A stretch of DNA of 64,000 nucleotides, from the NCBI GenBank assembly GCA_963702565.1, contig CAVPDE010000022.1, positions 207,416-271,415 on the forward strand, in the 5' to 3' direction. Source of the DNA: CAVPDE01 sp963702565 (GTDB taxonomy: Bacteria; Desulfobacterota; DSM-4660; Desulfatiglandales; HGW-15). Both the position numbers and the translations under genes were made by a program. Shown in pieces: positions 1 to 7,344 of this stretch (position 1 is the stretch's first letter; each line of letters opens with the position of its first letter). The notes beneath the pieces are model-generated. The model made no database searches. It saw only the letters and a program-made list of their open reading frames with translations, and was not told the DNA's origin.

Positions 1-2268
1 CCCAGGATCGATGCGAAAGAAAAGGTCAGGGGTCAGGCTCATTACACCGACGACCTGAAGCTTCCCGGAATGCTCTGCGGCATGATTCTCCGCAGCCCTT
101 TTGCCCATGCCGGAATTCTGAAGATTGACGCTTCCAGAGCCCTGAAAGTGCCGGGTGTCAAGGCGGTCATCACAGGAGACGACACGATCAAGGCCAAGTA
201 CGGGGTCATTTCGAGATCACCCAAGTTTGTAGATGAATACGCTCTTGCGGTAGACAGGGTCCGCTTCATCGGAGAGGAAGTGGCCGCAGTGGCGGCTGCA
301 GATCCGGATGCTGCGCTGGAGGCCTTGGAACTCATTCAGGTCGATTACGAAGAGCTTCCCGCGGTGTTCGACCCCGATGAAGCCCTGAAGCCTGGTGCTC
401 CGCAGATTCATGATCATGCGCCGGGCAACATGAGCAGGGAATTCCACCTGAAGCAGGGGGATGTGGAAAAAGGGTTTCTCGAGAGCGATCTGGTGCGCGA
501 GGACACCTTCACCACCCAGTCCGCTATCCATGCCTATCTCGAGCCGCACGCGGCCCTGGCTGAGTGGGACATGAGCGGGAGACTCACTCTTCACACCTCC
601 ACCCAGACTCCCTATTACGTGCAGCAGCACCTGGCCCTGACGCTCGGAATCAATCCCGACCGTGTCCGCGTCATCAAACCGTATGTGGGAGGAGGTTTTG
701 GAGGGAAGTCAGACGGCATGGCAGCCCTTGATTTCTGCGCAGCTCTGCTCGCCAGGAAAACGGGCAAACCGGTCAAGGCCGTGTACTCAAGAGATGAGGA
801 GTTTACGGCAGCAAGGCGAAAACACCCTGTGACGATCACGATGAAGACGGGAGTGAAAAAAGATGGGACTCTGGTGGCCCGGCATTGCAAGGCGTTCCTT
901 GACGGCGGCGCCTACTGCAGCCTTGGGCCGCTTACCACGGTTCTGGTGGGCACCTTTCAGACTCTTCCCTATCGCATTCCCAACTACCAGTACGATGGGT
1001 ACAGGATTTACACGAATAAGCCTCCTTGCGGGGCTATGAGAGGTCACGGGGGTCCTCAAGCTCACTTTGCCCAGGATGTCCAACTGGACATGATCGCGGA
1101 GGAACTCGGGATCGATCCGGTCGAAATAGCTCTCAGGAACGGGCTGCGAACAGGGGAACGGTCTGCGGCAGGGTTCAACATCATCAGCTCCGGCTTCACA
1201 GAGTGTGTAGAAAAAGTCGCTGAAGAAACGAAGCTCAAGGAAAAGAGGTCGCCCAAGAAAGGGGCCCGCGGCAAGGCCTATGGGATCGGCCTTGGATGCG
1301 GCGGATTTCCGTCAGGAGCCGGCTTTTATTTTACGAACACCACGTCCGCACACTCCTCCGTCATCCTCAAGGCAGGGGAGGGCGGAGGCGTGAGCGTGCT
1401 CACAGGCGCATCAGACATCGGCCAGGGATCGGACAGCATCATTTGCCAGATCGTGGCCGAGGTGCTCGGTCTGGGCCTTGAGGACATCCGGATCACGAGC
1501 GCAGACACGGCCATGACGCCTCCTGACATGGGGACCTATTCCAGCCGGGTGACGGTGGCTGCAGGCAACGCGGCGTTGAAAGCAGCGCGTGCGGCAAGAG
1601 AAGAGATCTTCAAGGTGGTTGCCAAAAAGATGGAAGCCAATCCTGAGGACCTTGTTGCTGCCGATCGGAGGATCTTTGTCAAAGGGAGCCCTGATGTTTT
1701 CACACCCTTTGAAGACGCCGTCAACCTGTATCAGATGGAAAACGAAGGGGCTCCCCTAGTCGTCAAAGGTTCATACAATTCGCCTGACAAGATGTCGCCC
1801 ACCTACAGCTTCGGAGCCTATGTGGCGGAGGTGGAAGTGGACCTGAGAACCGGAGAGGTCCAGGTGCAGAGAATCACCGCAGGCCATGACTGCGGGCAGC
1901 CGCTCAACCCCATGTCTGTAGAAGGCCAGGTGGAAGGGTGCATTGTCATGGGCATGGGCTATGCCCTTTCGGAAAACTTGAGCTTCGAGGGCGGGCAGAC
2001 CCTGAATCCATCTTTTCTGGGTTACAGGGCACCGGTGGCCAACCAGTCTCCTGAAATCGTCGTCCACCACATCGTTGGTCACGATCCTGAGGGACCTTTC
2101 GGAGCGAAAGAGACAGGGGAGGGCTCGCTCGACCCCGTGACCCCCGCCATCGCCAATGCGATCTACAATGCCGTCGGCGTCAGGATCAAGGATCTTCCCA
2201 TCACGCCGGAGAAGATCCTGCGGGAGATGAAGAAGAAAGAAAAAGGCCATGAAAAAGAAACTGATTGA
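1..2268 (+). CDS. Molybdopterin-binding large subunit of a xanthine dehydrogenase-family enzyme, HcrA-like (5' partial)
   Basis: The reading frame is open from base 1 and already reads a typical family N-terminus (RIDAxEKVRGxAxYTDDL), so only a few codons are missing upstream; the ATG at 70 is internal. Visible family signatures are the glycine-rich GGGFGGK cofactor loop near codon 230, RGHGGPQ near codon 345, and GAKETGEGS near codon 701, where the family has its catalytic glutamate. It should bind the molybdenum cofactor and hydroxylate or reduce an organic substrate in the cytoplasm. It overlaps the 2Fe-2S subunit by 20 nt and the FAD subunit follows, giving a complete three-subunit enzyme. 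The FAD subunit resembles 4-hydroxybenzoyl-CoA reductase HcrB, so an aromatic acyl-CoA substrate is inferred, but other hydroxylases cannot be excluded. Confidence 0.9.
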   Translation, partial: PRIDAKEKVRGQAHYTDDLKLPGMLCGMILRSPFAHAGILKIDASRALKVPGVKAVITGDDTIKAKYGVISRSPKFVDEYALAVDRVRFIGEEVAAVAAADPDAALEALELIQVDYEELPAVFDPDEALKPGAPQIHDHAPGNMSREFHLKQGDVEKGFLESDLVREDTFTTQSAIHAYLEPHAALAEWDMSGRLTLHTSTQTPYYVQQHLALTLGINPDRVRVIKPYVGGGFGGKSDGMAALDFCAALLARKTGKPVKAVYSRDEEFTAARRKHPVTITMKTGVKKDGTLVARHCKAFLDGGAYCSLGPLTTVLVGTFQTLPYRIPNYQYDGYRIYTNKPPCGAMRGHGGPQAHFAQDVQLDMIAEELGIDPVEIALRNGLRTGERSAAGFNIISSGFTECVEKVAEETKLKEKRSPKKGARGKAYGIGLGCGGFPSGAGFYFTNTTSAHSSVILKAGEGGGVSVLTGASDIGQGSDSIICQIVAEVLGLGLEDIRITSADTAMTPPDMGTYSSRVTVAAGNAALKAARAAREEIFKVVAKKMEANPEDLVAADRRIFVKGSPDVFTPFEDAVNLYQMENEGAPLVVKGSYNSPDKMSPTYSFGAYVAEVEVDLRTGEVQVQRITAGHDCGQPLNPMSVEGQVEGCIVMGMGYALSENLSFEGGQTLNPSFLGYRAPVANQSPEIVVHHIVGHDPEGPFGAKETGEGSLDPVTPAIANAIYNAVGVRIKDLPITPEKILREMKKKEKGHEKETD

Positions 2269-2749
2269 ACTCCAAGTGAACGGTGAAGTCCATTCTCTTG
2301 CGGTGAAACCTAACGACACTCTTTTGGACGCTCTGCGGGATCACCTCGGTTTCGTGGGAACCAAGGAGGGGTGCAGCGTCGGTGAGTGCGGAGCATGCAC
2401 GGTGCTCGTCAACGGAAGGGCGGTTCTATCGTGCCTCACCCTGGCCCTCGATGCAACGGGCGTACAGATCACCACCATTGAAGGCGTGTCTCAAGGAGAA
2501 GCTCTGGACCCGATCCAGCAAGCCTTCGTTGATCATGGCGCTGTGCAGTGCGGGTTCTGCACCCCCGGAATGATTCTCACGGCAAAAGAACTCCTCACAA
2601 AGCAGAAGCAACTATCTGTAGCGCAGATCAAGCAGGCACTCTCAGGGAACTTCTGCCGTTGCACGGGCTACACGAAAATCGTCGAGGCGATCGAGGCGGC
2701 AAGCAAAAGCATAGAGCGTAGAGCACAGAGCAGGGAGCAAAGAGCATAG
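2249..2749 (+). CDS. 2Fe-2S subunit of molybdenum hydroxylase (HcrC/CoxS-like)
   Basis: A 166-residue protein of the expected length for the small subunit. The plant-type 2Fe-2S domain has C42, C47, C50 and C62; the second cluster domain has C101 and C104 (CGFC) and C136 and C138 (CRC). It passes electrons between the molybdenum site and the FAD subunit. The start lies inside the last codons of the large subunit, so translation is probably coupled. The last 15 or so residues (rich in R, Q, S, E) are encoded by the AGAGC word repeat that begins at about 2707 and are probably not part of the ancestral protein. Confidence 0.92.
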   Translation: MKKKLIELQVNGEVHSLAVKPNDTLLDALRDHLGFVGTKEGCSVGECGACTVLVNGRAVLSCLTLALDATGVQITTIEGVSQGEALDPIQQAFVDHGAVQCGFCTPGMILTAKELLTKQKQLSVAQIKQALSGNFCRCTGYTKIVEAIEAASKSIERRAQSREQRA

Positions 2750-2852
2750 AGCAAGGAGCAGAGAGCAAAGCAAAGAATAACATCCTCATGGATTCGGAGC
2801 TTCTATCCTTTGCCTTTAACTCGCAGCTCTGCGCTCTCAGCTCTATGCTTGC
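2703..2852. repeat. AGAGC word repeat with inverted partner
   Basis: Short words ending in GAGC (ATAGAGC, GTAGAGC, ACAGAGC, GGAGC) are repeated through 2707-2770. The segment 2707-2717 (AAGCATAGAGC) is a perfect inverted match to 2840-2850, and neighbouring words pair as well, so the whole stretch can fold back. It supplies the 3' end of the upstream gene and lies just before the ribosome binding site of the next. It belongs to a group of similar word-repeat loci in this window. Confidence 0.75.
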
Positions 2853-2865
2853 GGAGGCTTTTCAC

Positions 2866-3858
2866 ATGAACAACATGCGGCTTCCTAAATTCTATTATCA
2901 CGAACCCATAAGGTTGGAGGAGCTTCTGTCCATCAAACAGGAACTGAAACAGGATTGCCTTCTCCTTGCAGGGGGCACAGACATCCTCCCCATGCTCAAA
3001 CGCCGCAATCGAACCGCACCTCACGTGCTCAACATCAAAAGAATTCCCGAGCTGAAAAACATTTCGTACGGCGAAGAGAAGGGGCTCCAAATCGGTTCTA
3101 CGGTCACTCTTCGGGAGGTGATCGATCATCCGGTCGTTTCAAAAGAATATCCTATTCTTGCCCAGGCAGCGGGTGCCGTGGGCTTCAACCAGCTTCGAAA
3201 TATGGCCACTCTCGGCGGCAATGTCTGTCTCGACAACAAGTGCTCCTACTTCAATCAGTCCGCCTCCTGGTGGAAATCGAGACCTGATTGCTTCAAGCGC
3301 GGTGGAGACCGGTGTTACGTGGTGAAGGGAGGGAAGGAGTGTTTTTCCCTATCCGCTGCCGATACGGTTTCCGCTCTCATGGTTCTGGACGCAGAGTTGC
3401 TCATCCAAGGGCCTACAATTGAACGCCGTGTTCCTATCGCGGACTTCTACACCGGCAATGGACGGAAACCTCATGATCTTCGGGAAGACGAACTCGTTTC
3501 AGCCATTCTCATTCCTACGGACGGCCGCGGATGGAAACAGGGCTTTCTCAAGAAGAGCGTGAGAGGTTCTGTGGACTTCGCCATCGCCAGCCTGTCGGTT
3601 CGCCTCAAAATGAGGGGGTCTTTTATGGAGGATGCGAGGATCGCGCTGAACGGAGTGTCTACGAAGCCTGTCCGGCCGGCCGAGACGGAAAACTATTTGA
3701 AAGGTAAAGAGATTAGCGATGAAACCGTTACCTACGCTGCCGAGACCGCACTCAAAGAGATCAAACCCCTATCCCTGATCGGCGCTTCCGCCTTCCTCAG
3801 GCGCTACATCATCCGCGCGATGTTCGAAGATGTTATGGCCTTGATTTCGAGCCTTTGA
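2866..3858 (+). CDS. FAD-binding subunit of molybdenum hydroxylase, 4-hydroxybenzoyl-CoA reductase beta type
   Basis: The start at 2866 is chosen because GCGGAGG lies 8 nt upstream and the family N-terminus begins here; an upstream ATG at 2788 would only add repeat-encoded residues. The 330-residue product has the FAD-binding AGGTD motif near residue 35 and ATLGGNVC near 114-121. After that it carries an insertion with cysteines 126, 142, 150 and 159. Their spacing of 16, 8 and 9 matches the extra 4Fe-4S loop known from HcrB of 4-hydroxybenzoyl-CoA reductase and absent from ordinary xanthine dehydrogenases. This supports a low-potential, reductively working enzyme. It is the last gene of the operon. 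Confidence 0.9.
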   Translation: MNNMRLPKFYYHEPIRLEELLSIKQELKQDCLLLAGGTDILPMLKRRNRTAPHVLNIKRIPELKNISYGEEKGLQIGSTVTLREVIDHPVVSKEYPILAQAAGAVGFNQLRNMATLGGNVCLDNKCSYFNQSASWWKSRPDCFKRGGDRCYVVKGGKECFSLSAADTVSALMVLDAELLIQGPTIERRVPIADFYTGNGRKPHDLREDELVSAILIPTDGRGWKQGFLKKSVRGSVDFAIASLSVRLKMRGSFMEDARIALNGVSTKPVRPAETENYLKGKEISDETVTYAAETALKEIKPLSLIGASAFLRRYIIRAMFEDVMALISSL

Positions 3859-3880
3859 TCTTTCCGCTGGAAATCAGCTC

Positions 3881-3918
3881 TTGACATGTCTGTCGTCATT
3901 TGGCATGATAAATGACGA
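3881..3918 (+). promoter_or_regulatory. Promoter with overlapping 9-bp dyad before the DUF4143 gene
   Basis: TTGACA at 3881-3886 is followed after 17 nt by CATGAT (3904-3909), a 4/6 match to the -10 box. A perfect inverted repeat, TCGTCATTT (3893-3901) and AAATGACGA (3910-3918), covers the -10 region and the first candidate start codon. Such a position suits an operator for repression, possibly self-repression. Binding is inferred only. Confidence 0.5.
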
Positions 3919-5087
3919 TGAAATTGGCAAACAAATCAGCCGACACGGATAGCCCATGGGTTGGGCGGATCCTCGATCTGCGCGCCCTCCTGAAGAAGAA
4001 GTCCTATTTTCTTTTCGGGCCGAGGCAGACGGGCAAAACATTCCTGATTCGCCATTCTCTACCCAAAACCAGGATCTACGATCTTCTCGATACATCCACT
4101 TATCTGTCTCTCAGCCGAGACCCCGGTCGAATTGGTCAGGAACTGACACCGGAGGATCGAATCGTCGTGATTGACGAGATTCAGCGCCTGCCGCACCTTC
4201 TCAACGAGGTTCACCGCCTCATTGAAACGCAGGGGGTGCACTTCCTTCTTACGGGTTCAAGCGCTCGGAAGCTGCGCCGCGGAGGAGTCAACCTGTTGGG
4301 GGGACGGGCTCGAACCAAGTATTTACGGCCCTTGACCTATAAAGAATTGGGCGACCGTTTTGACTTGCATCGTGCCATAGAACGGGGGCTCCTTCCTTCC
4401 GTCTACTTCTCTGATGATCCACGAGCCGACCTTGAGGCCTACGCAGGCCTTTATCTTCAGCAAGAAATCGTTGCCGAGGGCGCGACCCGTAACATCCCTG
4501 CATTCAGCCGTTTTCTAAAGGCGGCGGCTTTTTGTAACGGCACGATTGTGAACTTCACCAATGTGGCCAATGATGCCCAGGTGGCCCGCACTACAATCTA
4601 TGAGTATTTCGAGATTCTCAAAGACACTCTGGTCCTTCACGAACTTCCCGCGTGGAGAAAGACAAAGAAGCGAAAGCCGCTGGCTTCCTCGAAGTACTAC
4701 TTTTTCGACGTGGGGGTGGTTTCGTCGCTTCAGGAGAGATCTTTCCGCCTAGGAACACCTGAATTCGGTGAAGCCTTTGAAACGTACCTCATGCATGAAC
4801 TCACCAGCTACAGCGACTACGTTTCTGGAGAACCGCTCAGTTTCTGGCGATCGACCACGGGATTTGAGGTGGATTTCATTATCGGCGATCATACTGCAAT
4901 CGAAGTCAAGGCAAAGCGCAACATATCACATCAAGAGTTGAGATCACTTCGGGCACTTGCAGAGGAAAAAGGGCTGAAGCGATACCTCTGCGTAAGCTTT
5001 GAGCCTCGGGCGCGAAGGGTTGAGGGTGTACTTGTGATTCCGTTCAAGGAGTTCCTGGAGGCATTGTGGAACGGCGAGTACAAGTGA
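3912..5087 (+). CDS. AAA-type ATPase with DUF4143 domain
   Basis: A 391-residue stand-alone protein. The Walker A motif GPRQTGKT is at about residues 36-43 and a Walker B-like VVIDEIQRLP follows near residue 85. The C-terminal part has the DUF4143 pattern (YYFFDVGVV, then EVDFIIG and AIEVKA), where the last elements resemble a nuclease-like fold. Family members are widespread single genes, often in variable regions, and their role is unknown. Two starts are possible, 3912 and 3918; neither has a clear ribosome binding site, and the predicted transcription start is so close that a very short leader or leaderless mRNA is possible. It is transcribed on its own. Confidence 0.88.
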   Translation: MTMKLANKSADTDSPWVGRILDLRALLKKKSYFLFGPRQTGKTFLIRHSLPKTRIYDLLDTSTYLSLSRDPGRIGQELTPEDRIVVIDEIQRLPHLLNEVHRLIETQGVHFLLTGSSARKLRRGGVNLLGGRARTKYLRPLTYKELGDRFDLHRAIERGLLPSVYFSDDPRADLEAYAGLYLQQEIVAEGATRNIPAFSRFLKAAAFCNGTIVNFTNVANDAQVARTTIYEYFEILKDTLVLHELPAWRKTKKRKPLASSKYYFFDVGVVSSLQERSFRLGTPEFGEAFETYLMHELTSYSDYVSGEPLSFWRSTTGFEVDFIIGDHTAIEVKAKRNISHQELRSLRALAEEKGLKRYLCVSFEPRARRVEGVLVIPFKEFLEALWNGEYK

Positions 5088-5102
5088 AAGCAAGGGAGGA
5101 GA

Positions 5103-5219
5103 TCAGAGAATTTGCCGTACGTCGTAGCCAGCCTCTCTGAGTTTGGCTACGACCTCTTTGGCGTGGTCAAGGCCGCGCGTTTCGAGGTTGAGCTTAACAC
5201 GGCTGACTTGGATGGGGTT
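5103..5219 (-). pseudogene. Fragment of threonine ammonia-lyase C-terminal (ACT-like) end
   Basis: On the minus strand an open frame of 39 codons ends in TGA at 5105-5103 and reads VKLNLETRGLDHAKEVV followed by AKLREAGYDV. This resembles the last beta-alpha-beta segment of threonine dehydratase (IlvA-type) regulatory domains. An in-frame stop lies just upstream at 5222-5220 and no catalytic domain precedes it, so it is a relic. Recognition is from memory of the family and rests on a short segment. Confidence 0.45.
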
Positions 5220-5284
5220 TCAAGGTTCAGGCGGTCATGGAAGATTGGGAAGAAAAGGCTTTTTCTCATCTTGCCATTCCCATC

Positions 5285-5320
5285 ACTCCAATACTCCAGT
5301 ACTCCACCACTCCATCACTA
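5285..5320. repeat. Four ACTCCA words at an exact 8-nt period
   Basis: ACTCCA occurs at 5285, 5293, 5301 and 5309, each followed by two variable bases. The repeat abuts the stop codon (5318-5320) of the minus-strand gene that follows. No inverted arm was seen. Confidence 0.8.
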
Positions 5321-5752
5321 AAACGTTCCCAACTGGCAAGGGCCGATCTTGATCCCCAGCGTCTCGCAGGCAGAGGAGATTTCCATTTTCTTTAATTGCC
5401 GTTTCTCAGCCAGGGCCCAGGCAGAGGCGCAGGACAGGCGACCGTTCACCAAGGCCTCGCGGATGGCTTTTTCGAGATCCGGTGGTACCCTCTCAGCCGG
5501 TTTGACAATCCTCTTGGCAGGACTGTAGCCAAAAAGACCGAGCTGGCACTTGACCACCTTGACTTCCAGTGAATCGAGAGTGAATCCCACCTCTTCTGCG
5601 GGAACACCCAGGCTCTCTGCGGTTTCAAAGGCGACAGCACAGGCCATGGCTCCGCCAGTCACTTTAGTCGTGATGTGGGTGCTCACCCGTGCATTGACTT
5701 TCCGGTCCGGGGAATGCTTTTTACTGAAATGCCCTTTGTCTTCGTGCGTCAT
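5318..5752 (-). CDS. Conserved small protein with two tandem 40-residue repeats, function unknown
   Basis: A 144-residue protein starting at an ATG 8 nt behind AGGAG. It consists of a basic N-terminus and two copies of a similar unit. The first copy runs from GGAMACAVAFETAESLG to KCQLGLFGY, the second from GRLSCASAWALAEKRQL to GPCQLGTF at the extreme C-terminus. Shared features are an alanine/cysteine-rich helix, a second helix, and the ending CQLG(L/T)F. The helix-helix-strand pattern could be a winged-helix-like or ligand-binding unit, but no function is recognised. The conserved cysteines (one in each first helix and one in each CQLG) invite a metal or redox role. Confidence 0.75.
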   Translation of the reverse strand: MTHEDKGHFSKKHSPDRKVNARVSTHITTKVTGGAMACAVAFETAESLGVPAEEVGFTLDSLEVKVVKCQLGLFGYSPAKRIVKPAERVPPDLEKAIREALVNGRLSCASAWALAEKRQLKKMEISSACETLGIKIGPCQLGTF

Positions 5753-5872
5753 TTTTCTTCTCCTGAATAACTCAGATAATCAAGATTTGTATCATCTTTT
5801 GTCGTTCACTTCAATGGGGGCAAAAAAGGACGGTTCTCAGCAATAAAAAAGAGATGCCGCCGAGGCTGGCGG

Positions 5873-7240
5873 CTAATGGGCAGGGGCTTTTTTCATTCGA
5901 CCGTGGCGCCTGAAATGCTGTTCCGCCTGATACATGAAGGTCCTGATAGCGGCTTCGCGGCCCGGCTGAATGCTGGAGTCATAGGGTGCATCCAGGTAGG
6001 GGATGCCCAGTTCGCTCATCGCGGGCTTCACCACGGCAGAAGTGGTCGTGCTCGGCATGCAGGTGAACGGGTAGACATTCACCATGCCATTGTATCCCGC
6101 GCGTGCGCACGAAATGATCGATGCAATGCTGAGGCAGGCTTCCGTCGCCACATCGAAGGAGAAAAGGTCCTTTTCCTTCAGGATTTCTTCGAGATGAGAA
6201 ATCTTGTGATCCCCGATGAGGTCAAGGACGGGTTGAACCCGCTTGTAAACCTGATTCTGCCGGTATTCTTTGTAGTAGAGGTCTATTCCGAAGCCGAGCA
6301 TTTCTTTGAGCCTTGACCACAGGGGGCTGAAACGCAGCTGCTTCAGGTTCAAAAGGGCTCGCGCCTTGGCGGTCCTCAAGGCGTCGTAGCTCACATAATT
6401 TCCCCACTCGGCAACAGAGGCATTGACCACCTCGGCCCCATGTTTTTCAAGCGAACGGATGATGTCCTGGTTGGATTGGACATGGGTCCTGAGGAAAATC
6501 TCCCCAACCATCCCGATCAGCGGCTTGGGATGGATCTTAGGATCAATAAGGGCCTTCCCCTCTTCGATGATTTGTACGACTTCATCCAGGATTTTTTCAA
6601 ACCCTTTGCTCGGGCCATGTTTCTGAAAAGCTTTCTCCAGCTTTCGGAGGGAGCGTTCTATGAATTCATCCGCCATGCCCTGTTTTTTTTCATAAGGCCT
6701 AATTCGCCAGAGAAGCCTGTCCATGATGTCGGCAACGATCACGGCGAAGAATCCGGACTTCTGAAAATCCAGGACCTTTTCTTTTTCCAGGATGCCCGAG
6801 AAGGAATACCCGTCTCTCGTCGTTATGGAGCTGATCGTCAACCGGTCCAGCCCAGGGAAGGAATCGAGCACGATTCTTTGAAATCGGTTGTAAAGCCCGA
6901 AACGGCAAGGGCCGTCAGACTCGGGCAGGAAATACACATATTGCCCGGCGTCAAAGGCTGGACCCAGCCTTTTCTTTTCTTCCTGAACGAAATAGAGGAT
7001 GTCCCCCAGCGTCACCTGGCAGGGATAACATTCTTTTCCGGAGGTGTACTCCTTTCCGAGATCAAGACCTTTGTAGGTTTCAAGAGCCCTGGCGTCAACA
7101 CCAAATCCCCTGAGGGTTGCAGCAAGGAGAAGGGCGGTCGCGCGGTTCATCTCCGGGATAAGGACCGTCTTTTTGCCAAACCGGATTTTTCCCAGGTTGC
7201 CGGAAGCCCGTTCGCCCTGGGTTTGTTTTATCGCTTCCAT
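5873..7240 (-). CDS. 2-hydroxyacyl-CoA dehydratase/activase-associated protein (HgdB-like, C-terminal part of a split activase)
   Basis: A 455-residue cytoplasmic protein with the patterns of the CoA-substrate-specific activase family C-terminal module: TSGKECYPCQVTLGD near residue 70, a central HgdB-like segment with GMVGEIFLRTH near 245, and NVYPFTCMPSTTTSAVVKP near 388. The cysteines suggest iron-sulfur chemistry like that of the dehydratase subunits. In many anaerobes this module is the C-terminal third of one protein of about 1400 residues; here it is a separate gene 104 nt behind the large activase, with which it should act. Its substrate is unknown. The ribosome binding site is weak. 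Confidence 0.82.
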   Translation of the reverse strand: MEAIKQTQGERASGNLGKIRFGKKTVLIPEMNRATALLLAATLRGFGVDARALETYKGLDLGKEYTSGKECYPCQVTLGDILYFVQEEKKRLGPAFDAGQYVYFLPESDGPCRFGLYNRFQRIVLDSFPGLDRLTISSITTRDGYSFSGILEKEKVLDFQKSGFFAVIVADIMDRLLWRIRPYEKKQGMADEFIERSLRKLEKAFQKHGPSKGFEKILDEVVQIIEEGKALIDPKIHPKPLIGMVGEIFLRTHVQSNQDIIRSLEKHGAEVVNASVAEWGNYVSYDALRTAKARALLNLKQLRFSPLWSRLKEMLGFGIDLYYKEYRQNQVYKRVQPVLDLIGDHKISHLEEILKEKDLFSFDVATEACLSIASIISCARAGYNGMVNVYPFTCMPSTTTSAVVKPAMSELGIPYLDAPYDSSIQPGREAAIRTFMYQAEQHFRRHGRMKKAPAH

Positions 7241-7283
7241 GAGTTAAGCTCTAATACAATTGCATTTAATCCTTCGGCAATCA

Positions 7284-7341
7284 GCCCCCTCACCCCGCCC
7301 TCTCCCCCAAACCTGGGGGAGAGGGGAAGGGTGAGGGGGAG
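7284..7341. repeat. GC-rich REP-like palindrome
   Basis: Outer arms CCCCCTCACCC (7285-7295) and GGGTGAGGGGG (7329-7339), inner arms TCTCCCCCA (7301-7309) and TGGGGGAGA (7314-7322). This C-rich/G-rich palindrome type is common between genes in many bacteria. It lies between two genes of one operon, where the hairpin could stabilise or attenuate the upstream message. Confidence 0.75.
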
Positions 7342-7344
7342 GTC

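Noticed and set aside
2703..2852. CRISPR-like array
   Set aside because: Words are 5-8 nt with no constant repeat-spacer length and fold as inverted arms.
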